Shown: positions 21,640 to 32,274, counted from the first letter of the stretch. The stretch: DNA of 64,000 nucleotides from Ascarosepion bandense (GCA_037127315.1 JBBBDQ010000332.1:248501-312500); one strand, 5' to 3'. The notes: generated by a model from the sequence alone, not told the origin. Translations and numbers: made by a program.

Positions 21640-22735
21640 TGATAAAAAGTGTTACCCGTCATACATTTTTGAAGGAAAAAATATTATCAGCAATACATAT
21701 TTGAAAGAAAAATATTACCAGCAATACATTTTTGAAAGAAAAATATTACCAGCAATACACTTTTGAAAGAAAAATATTACCAGCACTACATTTTGAAAGA
21801 AAAATATTACCTAGCAATACATTTTGAAAGAAAAAAAATATTACCAGCAATACATTTTTGAAAGAAAAATATTACCAGTATAATACATATTTGAAAGAAA
21901 AAATATTACAAGCAGTGCATTTTTGCGGAAAATGGAAAATTACCAGCAATACATTTTTGAAAGAAAATATTATCAGCAATACATTTTTAAGTTAAAAATA
22001 TTACCAGCAATATATTTTGAAAGAAAAATATTACCAGCAATACATTTTGAATGGGAAAAAATATTACCAGCAATACATTTTTGAAGAAAAAATATTACCA
22101 GCAATACATTTTTGAAAGAAAAATATTATCAGCAATACATTTTTGAAGGAAAAATATTACCTTTTAAAGTAATATTTTTGAAGAAAAATATTACCAGTAA
22201 TACATTTTTGAAGGAAAAAATATTACCAGCAATACATTTTTGAAGGAAAAAATATTACCAATATTTTTAGCAATACATTTTTAAAAGAAAAAAATATTAC
22301 CAGCAATACATTTTTGAAGGAAAAAATATTACCAAGCAATATATTTTTGAAAGAAAAATATTACCAGCAATACATTTTTGAATGAAAAAATATTACCAGC
22401 AGTACATTTTTGAAGGAAAAAATATTACCAGCAATACATTTTCAAGGAAAAAATATTACCAGCAATACTTTTTTTGAAGGAAAATATATTAGCAGCAATA
22501 CATTTTTGAAAGAAAAATATTACCAGTAAGACACTTTTGAATGGAAAAATATTATCAGTAGTACATTTTTGAAAGAAAAAATCTTACCAGCAATACATTT
22601 TTCAAGGAAAAAATATTACCAGCAATACATTTTTGAAGGAAAAACATTACCAGCAATACATTTTTCAAGGAAAAAAATATTGCAATCAATACATTTTTGA
22701 AGGAAAAATAGTACCAGCAATATGCTTAAAAAAGA
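21640..22735 (+). repeat. 31-bp minisatellite, about 35 units
   Basis: Tandem units of about 31 bases built as tacatttttgaaag, then a-run, tattaccagcaa. Units vary by single-base changes and small indels. The same unit occurs in a shorter array at 47870-48164. Not coding. Confidence 0.95.
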
Positions 22736-22910
22736 AATACATACCAATAATATATGTGACTCTCAGCAAAACCCTCTTAACAAATAAACGTCAGTGAAAT
22801 CTGATCTACAAACTGATTTTTTACTAAGAAATGCTGTTCTATTCATATGAATTCATTTTCAACATTAAATAACCCGTTCAAGTTGATATGCCATAAAAGA
22901 AGAGAAACTA
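22736..22910 (+). repeat. Module M tail
   Basis: Ends with attaaataacccgttcaa, gttgatatgccataaa. The same tail motif follows module M or its satellite at about 46775, 47050, 48600 and 48790. It suggests one element built as head, satellite and tail. Confidence 0.5.
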
Positions 22911-23194
22911 AACCGACTCCAATGAGGATGCCGCCCCGATCATTACATTCATAACTTGTTCAATTTTAGAATTAACTGTTATCGTTTCCACATTAACTCT
23001 TACTTTGAAACTCTCTACCTTGAGTTGTTCTTGGGAATTATTCTGAAAAACAAAATATCATATCTCGTTCTATAGATTGATTTCACTGCTTCTATTATTG
23101 CGTGAATTTTTTCGTGGCGCTTTCAGTTTTTCTATTATTCTTATGAATCTAATAATTTTTATTTATTTCCTCTTCTGTTCCTACTTTCTTATTT

Positions 23195-23448
23195 TGTATA
23201 ATGTATCCTTTCTTTTTCCATGTCTTTCTTTCTTTCTTTCAATATCTTTCTTTCTTTCTTTTTTCTTTTTATGTCTTTCTTTATTTTTCCACATCTTTCT
23301 TTCTTTCTTTCTTTCTTTCTTTTTCCATGTCTTTCTTTCTTTCATCCTTTCTTTATTTTTCATGTTTTTCTTTCTTTTTTCTTTTTCCATATCTTTTTCT
23401 TTCTTTTTCCATATCTTTCTTTCCATATCTTTTTACTTTCTTTTTCCA

Positions 23449-23479
<31 letters not shown>

Positions 23480-23598
23480 TTCTTTTTCCAAGTCTTTCTT
23501 TCTTTTTTCATGTTTTTCTTTCTTTCTTTCTTTCTTTTTCCATGTCTTTCTTTCTTTTTCATGTCTTTCTTTCTTTCTTTCTTTCTTTCTTTTTTCCA

Positions 23599-23629
<31 letters not shown>

Positions 23630-25230
23630 TTCCATGTTTTTCTTTCTTTCTTTGTTTTTCTTTTTCCGAGTCTTTCTTTCTTTTTCATGTTTTTCTTTCT
23701 TTTCACTTTTACTTTACTTTTTTCCCCCAATGTTTCTTCTTTTTCTCCGGCTCTCCTCTTTAGTTTCGCCCTTCCATTACTCTTTCTTTTTTTCTTTCTT
23801 TCTTTTCAAATGCTTTTTCTTCTCTTCTTCTCTTATTTTCTCTATTTTTCTTTTTATCCCCTTTTACTTTTCTTGTTTGTTTGTTTGTTTGTTTGTTTGT
23901 TTCTTTTTCCATGTCATTTCTTTCTTTCTTTCTTTCTTTCTTTCTTTCGTTCTTTCTTTCTCATGTCTTTCTTTTTTTTTTCCATGTCTTTCTTTTTTCT
24001 TTCTTTCTTTCTTTTTCCATGTCTTTCTTTCGTTTTCCTTTTTTCTTTTTTTTGTTGTCCTATTGGTCCTGTTATTACTCTTACTCTTTTTTTTGCCCTC
24101 TTTTTCTTTAGTTCATTCGTTTTTTTTTGTTTTGTTTTTTTCGTTTGACTTTCTTACCCTTGTGTGTTTATTTTTATTTTTTATTCTCTTGGTTCTATTA
24201 TTTATCTTTCACTTTTTAACTTCCTTATCCTCAATCATTTTCCCATTTCTCATTCTTTAGTTCTTCTGTCTTATTCTCTTTCGTTCATTCACTCGTTGGT
24301 TTGTTTCTTCCTTCCTATCTTTCGTTCGGGCGCTTCTTTCTTTCTTACGTTTTTCTTTTTTATTCTTTTTTTCGCGTTTCTTTCTTTCTTTCCTTCTTTC
24401 TTTCTTTATTTCTTATCCTTTTGGTTCTAACATATATATATTTCAATTTTTATTTTTCTTATCCTCTTTATTGTGCCCAGTTCTCATTCTTTCTTTCTTT
24501 CCTTCTTTTTTTATTTTCTATCTTTCATTCTTTTGCTTCCTTCTTACGTTTCTTTCTTTAGTTTTATTCTTTCTTTTCTTTCCTTCTCATCTTGTTGCTT
24601 CTATTATTTATAAATTTACTCTCTATATTTTCGCCACTTCTCATTCTTTCTTTTGTTCGTTTGTTTGTCTTTTCTTTCTTTTCTCTTCCTTCCTATCGTT
24701 TGTTCGTTTGTTTCTTTCTTACACTTCTTTCTTTTTATAATTCATTTTTTATTCTTTGTTTATTTGTTTGTTTCGTTTTTTTCTTTATTTAGTTCTTTCG
24801 TTTATTTGTTTCTTTCTAACGCTACTTTCTTTTTGTTCTTTCTTTCTTTCTTCTTTCTTTTTTCCTTCTTTCGTTCGTTTGTTTGTTTGTTTCTTTTTTC
24901 TTTCTTTTTCCATGCCTTTCTTTATTTTTCTTTTTTTTCCACATCTTTCTTTCTTTCTTTCTTTTTTTCCTATGTCGTTCTTTCTTTCTTTCTTTCTTTC
25001 TTTCTTGCTTTCTTTCTTTCTTTAAACAAAGAATGAAATAAAGTGAGGAATGAATTCTACCTTTATTTCGGTCATTTGTTTGTTTGCTTGTTTGTTTGTT
25101 TGTTTGTTTGTTTCTTTTTTCTTTCTTTTAAAATCTTCTACACTTTATTCTTTACTTTCCCTTATAATTCTTGCTTTCATACTTTCTCTTTACGTTTTCT
25201 TTCTTTCTTTCTTTCTTTCTTTCTTTAAGC
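23195..25230. repeat. (TTTC)n pyrimidine tract, ~2 kb
   Basis: Almost pure T/C sequence dominated by CTTT repeats with interspersed ccatg/tcatg and (TTTG)n runs (23875, 25077, 25282). The 228-346 residue frames rich in F, L and S are translations of the repeat and not genes. Confidence 0.95.
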
Positions 25231-25535
25231 AAAGAACGAAATAAAGTTAGGAATGAATCCTACCTTTATTTCGGTCATTTCTTTGTTTGTTTGTTTGTTT
25301 GTTTCTTTCTTTCTATTCTTCAGAAATACTCTTCTATTTCTGTTCCATAATTTTTTATCACTTCCTCCTTGATCTCCGTCATTTTACTTTCTTTCGTCAA
25401 TCTTTGCTGGTCTATTCTTCTTTTTTATTTATTTATTTCTTCCGTTATTTTTCCTTCCTTTTCAAATTCAGTGACAACCTACCTATTTCCTTACACCAAA
25501 TTAACGAACTTAGATTCACGACATTTGATAGCAAG

Positions 25536-25634
25536 ATGCAGCCGATATTTGCCATAGTTTTATTTCTGGTTTTATACACATTTTGGCCAGCGAAAGCATT
25601 TTCTCTCCTTCTCATTACTGATTTATTATTTTGA
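25536..25634 (+). CDS. Tiny frame resembling a signal peptide
   Basis: 32 codons start MQPIFAIVLFLVLYTFWPAK and end at TGA. The start has A at -3 (caagATG). The hydrophobic core followed by W-P-A-K-A looks like a secretion signal with a possible cleavage site after AKA. It could be a first exon or a chance frame. No convincing splice donor follows in frame, and no mature peptide is seen. Confidence 0.15.
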   Translation: MQPIFAIVLFLVLYTFWPAKAFSLLLITDLLF

Positions 25635-25774
25635 TCCAAAATTTGATACCCTAACTCCATCTCCCTTTCACTAATTTTACATAGGTGCCTAACTCATTAT
25701 TAATATTATTGTTGTTTTTGTTATTACTGCTGCTGTTGTTGTTGTTGTTGTAGCTGTTGTTTTTATTGTTGCTA

Positions 25775-26060
25775 CTGTGGTTCAGTGGATATCGGTTCGG
25801 AACGAAAAATTGGGGAACCGAGTTCGAATTCTAGTTGAATTCTTTGCATTCACTTACGCGCAAGTACCCTTGGGAAAGGTATTAATCCGTCTCTTCTTTC
25901 CAGTTATGGGTTAAATAACAGGGCAGATTGGGTTCTGTAGCCTTGGTTGGCAACTAGGTTATCGCAGAAAGTACTGCGGGAGAATCTTCTGCCCAGTCAG
26001 TTATGTCTCTTTTGAGACATGATCGCCCGAAAGTGTGTCACGAATGAAACCTGACTGAAT
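25775..26060 (+). mobile_element. tRNA-derived SINE, near full length
   Basis: Head with gtggttcagtggatatcgg and B box GAGTTCGAATTCT. A small deletion in the cgcagaaag-caatgg part. Preceded by a (TTG)n-like run. Confidence 0.85.
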
Positions 26061-26263
26061 ATGTATTTCCGTACTAGAGGATATTGAGAATCGAGTGAGA
26101 TCAGCATTGCTTCGATCTTCAATACTCACTCAAGTCGCTAGTAGACTTTATTTTAGCGTATAACTCGAATTGAATGCGTAACAAAGCTGAGTTTAAAGGA
26201 GATTCATATGCGTACATGGGACAAAGTTCCTAAATAGTCCAGTCCTCTCGACACTTTAGTCAT

Positions 26264-26465
26264 ATTCCCACAACTATAAGTTTGCCTCCCTGTGCTTTTT
26301 CTATAAATACTTTCAAAATCCAAAGAAAAATCAGCAATATTATTTGTCTTGATCTGACGTCTCGGCTTCAGTCACATTCCCACCGCCGTAAAGTTGCTTC
26401 CCTGTGCCTTTTCCAGAAATAATTTCATGGTAACGTTTTGGATGATGTCTTCGCTTTGATACCCT
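26264..26465 (+). repeat. Module R, one partial and one longer copy
   Basis: Two neighbouring copies of a unit with cattcccac, gttgcc/gtttgcctccctgtgc-type and ctataaata blocks. A third copy lies at 27805-27965. No coding signal. The region 26061-26263 shows nothing else. Confidence 0.5.
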
Positions 26466-26489
26466 TCTGTTTTATAATTGTGTCGCTAA

Positions 26490-27235
26490 AAGCACACATT
26501 TTACTGTCACTGTTGAGCAGGGGGTTACATAGAAGGTAAGTTATGAGAAAGAGTGACAGGATACAGGAGGTGTCAGAAAGAGGGTAGGAGAAGGATGAGA
26601 ATTACTGATGATAGTGGAGTGGATGAAGAATAAGCATGAGAGAGAGAGAGAGAGAGAGGATGCAAGTTAGTGAGATAGGAGATGACTATTGACTTTACAT
26701 GTGAATTCTTAAAGATTGTAGCTGTCGGGAAAGCAAACAAATGGAAGTGAATTCCACAGGCGGGATGTGTGAGAGAAGAAGCTGATGAAGTAGAATTTGC
26801 GTTTACAATTTACTGGTTTCACAATAAATGGTGGAACCTAGTTGCTAATCTTGTCACTCGTGCAAATTTTTGTATGAGGGGGGAGTACCAGTCAGCTAAG
26901 TTTATCTGATCAGAAGCCATGAAAATATTTGTAGAAGAGACACAAGGGAAACCAATTTGCGCCGGTGAGAAAGTGACTGTATCCGAGCAGCCAAGTCGTG
27001 ATCGATCACATTACAGATTCTTCGTTGGATTTTGTCAAGGACCCCTGGGTGGATAGCAGGAGCAACCGACTTGATATGGCAGCAGTATTCAATGCACGGG
27101 TGGATGATAGATTTGTATAGACTTTTCGAATTTAAACGCAGTAACAGATCGGCAGCAAGGTCTCAAGAGTTTGCACTTGAATGGTTGAATGTGATAAAAG
27201 CAAGAAACTTTTGGGGCCAGCAAGAATACTGAAGA
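26490..27235 (-). pseudogene. CR1/Jockey-like LINE 3' end, second copy
   Basis: Aligned along its length with 13620-14400 in the same orientation (ggggttacatag; gattgtagctgtcgg; gaagccatgaaa; gatcgatcacattacagatt). It holds the 3' UTR and the decayed RT C-terminus. Further 5' than the first copy it includes a piece up to 27235. Dead. Confidence 0.7.
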
Positions 27236-27439
27236 GAGTGCTGGAGATCCACAGACACTTGTTATCATTTGATATAATGCAAGTGTCCTTTACAGATTTT
27301 AGATATAAAAAGGACGTAATAATAATAGCCTATTTTGAAGCCTTATTGCTCTTCTCTTCTTATTATGGGACAACGTCATAAGTGTAAAGTATTCACTTAG
27401 GTAGTAAATCAATACAGTAATAAAAGTGTTCTTAACCAC

Positions 27440-27675
27440 TTAACTCTAGTTCTTTCTACATCACCTGTGTATCTTTTCCTTTCTCTCTACCTTTGCAACT
27501 GTCATCACACCGGTATTCCCATCCTTCTCTTGCCCTTTCTCGGACACCCCCTGTAACTGGTTCGTCTTTCTCTTTACTCTCCTCCTACCTAATTTTTACT
27601 CTTATGTAGCCTCCTGCGCATCAGTGGCGTTACCGTCTTGCATGGGGCGAAACGATTTAAAAAAAAGCATTTATT
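27440..27675 (+). mobile_element. CR1-like LINE 3' tail
   Basis: Ends agcctcctgcgcatcagtgg, cgttaccgtcttgcat, ggggcgaaacgattt and a poly-A. Plus-strand copy of the same 3' UTR that lies inverted at 13620 and 26490. Confidence 0.75.
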
Positions 27676-27804
27676 TTGAATTTTTTTAAAAAGTAGTTTG
27701 TAAGTTGAAAACATTCATTTGACAATTTTTAAATATGAAATAAAATTTCGAAAATAAACGAGGATTGGTAATTAAAATACCGAGTGCTTGTCAATTTATC
27801 ACGT

Positions 27805-27965
27805 AAAAGAGAGATTGTGGATAAAATCAGCAATATTACTAGTCCTGACATGGTGTCTCGGCTTCAGTGACTTTTACATTGCCTTAAAGTTGCCTCCATA
27901 TGTCTTTTCTATAAATATTTTCATGGTAATGTATCAGATGATCTATTCGCTTTGATACCTAGAGT
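27805..27965 (+). repeat. Module R, third copy
   Basis: Shares tctcggcttcagt, aaagttgcctcc, ctataaatattttcatggta and cgctttgatacc with 26336-26465. Confidence 0.6.
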
Positions 27966-27983
27966 TTTCAAATTTAAACGCAC

Positions 27984-28293
27984 TGTGCGTTGTGGTGCAG
28001 TGAATATCGGCTTGGAATAAGAAGTCGGAGAACCGAGTTCGAATTCCAATCAAATTCGTTGCATTCGCTTACGCGCAAATACCCTTGGGAAAAGTATCAA
28101 GCCATCTCTTCCATCCAGTTGTGCGTCAAATAACAGGACAGTTTGGGTTCTATAGCCTTGGTTGGCAACCAGTGTGCTGCAGAATTAATGGCAACCTACT
28201 GCGCGAAAATCTTCTGCCCAGTCAGTCACGGCTCTTTCGAGACATGCTCGCCCAAGCGTGTTTCACGCATGGTAATTAACTAACTGATTGACT
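27984..28293 (+). mobile_element. tRNA-derived SINE, full length
   Basis: Starts ctgtgcgttgtggtgcagtg, B box GAGTTCGAATTCC, tail aattaactaactgatt. Several substitutions in the hairpin (ggctctttcgagacatgc). Confidence 0.9.
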
Positions 28294-28690
28294 AGACTGG
28301 CGACAAAGCCTCACCAAATTACTGTCGAACTGTCGGTTCTGCTAGCACGTAGTCCTAAGTCATCGTGACCGAGAGTTTGAACGTCGTGGCCTTGTTCAGA
28401 CTATTGTTCACGCTAGATAACGCGCTCTTTCCCAGAAACTGTAAATAAGGTCCGCTCAGCATAGTTGCAGTATAAACCACAGGTGGACTCTGCTAGTGTT
28501 GAATAAACATGATATGTGCCTGAGCAGGCGTCTGCAACGGGGATTATCTAAGCGTCCTAGTAGATGAGCATCTTTGCATACGTCTGGCCAGCCATACATG
28601 TGCATGTTATTTTTTTCTTTTTATGTATCATTACCACCATTCAACATTTGCTCTCTCAAAAAAATTAAAAAAGGTGACGAATTCATTAAA
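28294..28690. other. No gene recognised
   Basis: Mixed-composition DNA. No shared repeat seen in the window. Confidence 0.4.
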
Positions 28691-28935
28691 CGTAAATTTT
28701 ATGCTAACAGTTTATTTTATCGCCTGAGGGACACCCTTTCTGCTTCATTTTTTCCAAACGACTTTAATCTTCAAAATCTAATCTACTTTTCTATCTAATG
28801 TCCCCCTGATTACCCTTCCTCTGTTCTCACACTTTAGCAATGTTCCTATTTGTAACTTTTCCACACCCAGTAACCATTTGCATCTCTGTGGCTTTATTAC
28901 CTTACTTGGGGTGAAAATAATTAAAACAAGAGAGA
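28691..28935 (+). pseudogene. CR1-like LINE 3' tail with end of RT frame
   Basis: The frame near 28700-28798 ends LFYRLRDTLSASFFPNDFNL, matching the 'SFFPRTA..WN.LP...FP..YNL' end of CR1-type ORF2, and the 3' UTR ends at ttacttggggtgaaaataat plus A-rich tail. Confidence 0.55.
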
Positions 28936-29008
28936 CATTAATCCTGGTAAAACCTTTTCCACTTTGTCATTGTTTTGCCTAAAAGTGTACTTGGTATATA
29001 AAATGTAT

Positions 29009-29245
29009 ATAGCACAGTGGTAGAATAGCCGACTGACGCCAATTCGGTCGGGTTTCAATCCTGGGTAAAAGCAATAGGATGTCTAACCGTTCTGATGAGC
29101 TGTGATACAGTGAAACAGATCTGTCTGCGGATGACTATTTACGCTCTCATATCTTGATTGAGCACTCTGGAAGAATGTTAACTTTGAAAAAACAGTAGCT
29201 ACTCTAGCATCTACGCATCGCTCATTCAGTAATGAATTAGAGCAG
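29009..29245 (+). mobile_element. tRNA-head/hammerhead retroelement, unit 1
   Basis: Starts with an A-box TAGCACAGTGG (29010-29020) and a B-box-like GGTTTCAATCC (29051-29061), then a hammerhead core at 29085-29131 and a tail with gctctcatat / attgagc / cattcagtaatgaatt. The whole unit is homologous to 29552-29683 and, inverted, to 31838-32241. It has no coding capacity. A tRNA-type Pol III promoter joined to a hammerhead recalls the Schistosoma SM-alpha elements and metazoan retrozymes. A SINE interrupts it at 29246. Confidence 0.7.
29085..29131 (+). ncRNA. Hammerhead ribozyme, type I-like, unit 1
   Basis: Conserved core CUGAUGA at 29092-29098, stem II GCUGU/ACAGU with a GAU loop, GAAA at 29112-29115, a short stem III AC/GU around AGAUCU, and the cleavage triplet GUC at 29123-29125. 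Stem I is partial (CCG against CGG plus a wobble), with U-U at the position next to the core, so activity may be reduced. Confidence 0.7.
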
Positions 29246-29551
29246 GCTGTTGTGGTACAGTGGATATCGGCTCGGAACGAGAAACCGGCGAGCAGAGTTC
29301 GAATTCCAGTTGAATCCATTGTATTCACTTACGCGCAAATACCCTTGGGAAAGGTATTAATCCGTCTCTTCCTTCCAGTTATGGGTTAAATAGCAGGACA
29401 GATTGGGTTCTATAGCCTTGGTCGGCAACCAGTTTACCGCAGAAAGCAATGGCAAACCACTGCGGGATAATCTTCTGCCCAGTCAGTCATGTCTTTTTCG
29501 AGACATGATCGCACAAGCGTGTATCACGTATGGCACTTAACTGACTGACTG
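29246..29551 (+). mobile_element. tRNA-derived SINE inserted in the hammerhead element
   Basis: Full-length copy: gttgtggtacagtggatatc head, B box GAGTTCGAATTCC, hairpin with one changed base (catgtctttttcgagac), tail cacttaactgactgactga. It separates hammerhead unit 1 from unit 2. Confidence 0.9.
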
Positions 29552-29681
29552 AACACTGTCTGCCTCATTCTATCTAGCGCCTATAACTCAGTTCGGTTGT
29601 GTTTTAATCCTGTGTAAAAGCAATCGGATGTCTAACCCTACTGATGAGCTGTGATTCAGCGAAACAGATCTGTCTGTGGAT

Positions 29682-29683
<2 letters not shown>
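29552..29683 (+). mobile_element. tRNA-head/hammerhead retroelement, unit 2 (3'-truncated)
   Basis: Decayed tRNA-like head (cagttcggttgtgttttaat), then ctgtgtaaaagcaatcggat as in unit 1, then a second hammerhead core. It stops at the (TA)n tract 29684-29719. Allowing for the SINE, the two cores are about 250 bases apart, so this is a tandem dimer. Confidence 0.65.
29636..29680 (+). ncRNA. Hammerhead ribozyme, type I-like, unit 2
   Basis: CUGAUGA at 29641-29647, stem II GCUG/CAGC, GAAA at 29661-29664, stem III AC/GU around AGAUCU, GUC at 29672-29674, then UGUGG, which can pair with the upstream CCCUA apart from one mismatch and one wobble. Confidence 0.75.
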
Positions 29684-29716
<33 letters not shown>

Positions 29717-29721
<5 letters not shown>

Positions 29722-30880
29722 TGCAATGGGCAAATAGCCGCCATTTTATAAGATTCATTCCGCGCGTGCGTATTCTTTGTTTTTAATTTATTTAATTTTA
29801 TCGACACCAAATTTTAACAGTTTAAGTTGGGCAATGTCGGTGAAAACGATTGCACCATGATGCAATTCACTCCGCCAAAAAATTGGAAACGGTATGCTCT
29901 TCTGCTTGGCATTCGCGCCATATGCGCTAACATTTCAGAGTATTTGGGTGTAAATATGAGAACAGTGCAGAGGATTCAGAAAGAGTTGGATGAGTCTAAT
30001 GGTGATTACGAAGGTATGGCAGCTCAGAAAACTAATTCTGATTGTTCTGATAAGAAAAGAACTCTTCTATTTGTTGGTGAGATCCAGGCCATGATTAACA
30101 ACGATCCCTCGAAGTCAATTAGGTTCACAGCCAGAGTTTTCTATGAGGCCGGTAGTGCATAAAGATATTCGGTATTTTTCTTGCAGGATGAAAAATAAAA
30201 ATTATCCCAAGCTAGGAAGCACAAGCGGAAAGACTGGGTTATGAGTCTTTTGAACAAACTATAGCATCCGCTACAAAGGAAGATACTTTGTTTTTTTGTT
30301 TTTGTGTTTTTTGGTAGTTTTAGAAAAAATTCTCACAAAATAAGATGGTAAACATATTGAGCAACTGTTGGCTTTGCTGTATCCCCAAAAGATGTACCAA
30401 GAGTGATAAAAACCAAATATCCAGTGAGCATCATACTGTTTGAAGTGAACACTAATGATGACGACTTTACGCCTATATTCATCTTCTCATAGAGCCTCAG
30501 ACACAATACAGAGGCCTACATCATGTGACGAGGAGGTAGTGCTTCCCTGGGTCAAGAGGGTGGTTGCTGGAAGACCCTATGTTTGGTGAGAAGGACTATG
30601 CCACACAAGCAAAAGAACCAAGTCAATGGCTGCTAGATAATTTCTGTGACCACATCACCCCTTACATCTTGTCACCTAATTCTCTATGCTGCGACCCCCT
30701 TGATTATTATGTGTGGGGGCCAACAAAATTCCTTGTAACAACAAAGATAAACTGCAGGCAAATATAATTGCAGCATTCAGAAACGTAAACAAGGAACCGT
30801 CCAGAAGAGTTGCAAAGATTCCGAAGTCATCTGAAGGCCGCGGTTAAAGCTAGTGGAAAATATGTTGAATACATTTACTT
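29717..30880 (+). pseudogene. Tc1/mariner-superfamily transposase relic
   Basis: The frame 29827-30162 has an HTH-like segment (IRAICANISEYLGVNMRTVQ then RIQKELDESN) and DPSKSIRFTAR. 30564-30767 has the catalytic-end block LCCDPLDYYVWGPTK, preceded by SQWLLDNFCDHITPY. This is the DDE/D transposase group with the NPMDYYVWG motif. Stops and shifts lie between. A terminal-repeat-like end (ggtggcttaataattatggc) is at 31281-31301. Confidence 0.75.
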
Positions 30881-30989
30881 TATAGTATTTCAAAATACTT
30901 TTGTGTAATTTTGGTAAATATATATGTTCGAATGAGATTTCAATGTTATCTTCGTTTTTGTCATTTAGACGACAATTTATCAATCACAC

Positions 30990-30992
<3 letters not shown>

Positions 30993-31064
<72 letters not shown>
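30993..31064. repeat. (TA)n(TG)n compound microsatellite
   Basis: TA run followed by a TG run inside the transposon relic's 3' region. The flanking 31065-31280 shows no gene. Confidence 0.95.
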
Positions 31065-31066
<2 letters not shown>

Positions 31067-31280
31067 ACCAAATGAATTTATAAATATTTAATAATTACCT
31101 ATATTGCAGTTTCATCAATGAAAGACTGAAAAAGATTTAGGGTGATTCGGACGAGTTCATCTTTGCTTCCTTGCCTTGTAAAATTTTGCACATTAATAAT
31201 AACAAAAGAAACATTATATTTTCATTTGGCAATAAATACTAAAAATAGTCTGAAATAGATAATTTTTTTGAAAAAAACTG

Positions 31281-31310
31281 GGGTGGCTTAATAATTATGG
31301 CCGGTAGTGT
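31281..31310. mobile_element. Tc1/mariner-type terminal repeat (3' end)
   Basis: ggtggcttaataattatggc then cggtagtgta fits the usual end of Tc1-like elements. The matching 5' end near 29717 is not clear. Confidence 0.4.
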
Positions 31311-31589
31311 ATATCTGTGTGTGTGTATGTGTGGGTGGGGTGTATATATATATATATGCGTGTGTGTGTGTTATGATATTAAGAGCTTCTTTTTCGTGAT
31401 TAACTGTAAATTGCAAACTATTACTGAGTCGATTTGTCTTTTTTCTTCAAGTGATGGTTACGAAAGGCAAACTTGCCCAGTCTACCCTCACAATCAATAC
31501 ATAACTGTAAGGTGAGGGGAAGAAATCTTTTTCAAGGATAATTTCTCTAGTGAATACAACATACTATCCAATCACTCTTTTTTTTTTTT

Positions 31590-31770
31590 TAAACTATCGC
31601 CCGGTTTAAACTCCACCCACGTCTATTGAAAGGGTGAAGAGGCTCATCCCTTGTTCCCTGTTTAGGATGTGGTTTCCGAATTTCTCTTTTCCAACCTTTT
31701 CACTCTTACGTAGCCCCCTGCGCATCAGTGCCGTTACCGCCTTGCTCGGAGTGATATGATTAAAAAAAAA
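31590..31770 (+). mobile_element. CR1-like LINE 3' tail
   Basis: From actatcgcccggtttaaac through ctcatcccttgtt to gtagccccctgcgcatcagt, gccgttaccgccttgct and a poly-A. Inverse of the 39.6-40.1 kb units. Confidence 0.8.
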
Positions 31771-31837
31771 AGAGTTTGAACTATGCTTGGTATTTCTACT
31801 AATTTTCACGCTGTCTGTACAACCTCCACATACATAT

Positions 31838-32236
31838 GGAATTAGAAAAGGGAAATTTTAGCGTGTTATATATAATCGGTGTATACACACGCCAGTCACC
31901 GAATGAACTCAATTCATTGCTGAAGAGTAATGCATAAATTGAGGAAGTAGTAACTGTTTTTTTTTATTTTCCCCTGTAGAGAGCTCAATCGTAATGAGAG
32001 CATAATATATTCGTCATCCACATACAAGCATGTTTCGCTGTATCACAGTTCATCAGTGTGGCTAGATATCTACTTCTTTCTGGCCTGGATCGAATCTTTA
32101 CCGATTTGGTGTCAGTCGTGTTCGCTTACTCCTAAGCCATCGGCAAATGGAATTATAGAAGGAAAATTTTAGCTTGTTGTGGATAAGCGGGATATACACA
32201 CGCCAGTCACCGAAAGAACTCAATTCCTTGCCGAAG

Positions 32237-32241
<5 letters not shown>
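31838..32241 (-). mobile_element. tRNA-head/hammerhead retroelement, about 1.3-mer
   Basis: A tail block (ggaattatag / cacacgccagtcaccga / actcaattc) occurs twice, at 31838-31930 and 32150-32241, so the monomer is about 312 bases in tandem. Between them, on the minus strand, are a tRNA-like head (A-box-like TGGCTTAGGAGTAAGCG at 32123-32139, B-box-like AGATTCGATCC at 32087-32097) and a hammerhead at 32018-32061. Homologous to 29009-29683. Non-coding. A (TA)n tract abuts it at 32237-32268. Confidence 0.75.
32018..32061 (-). ncRNA. Hammerhead ribozyme, type I, complete
   Basis: All elements are present on the minus strand: stem I CCACA/UGUGG (5 perfect pairs), CUGAUGA (32050-32056), stem II CUGU/ACAG with GAU loop, GAAAC (32032-32036), short stem III AC/GU around AUGCUU, and cleavage triplet GUA (32023-32025). 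This is the best ribozyme of the three, although the triplet is GUA rather than the more usual GUC. Confidence 0.85.
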
Positions 32242-32268
<27 letters not shown>

Positions 32269-32274
32269 TACATA

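Noticed and set aside
23077..24260. Open frames of 228-346 codons
   Set aside because: They are translations of (TTTC)n in three overlapping frames on the same strand, all F/L/S-rich and without any domain.
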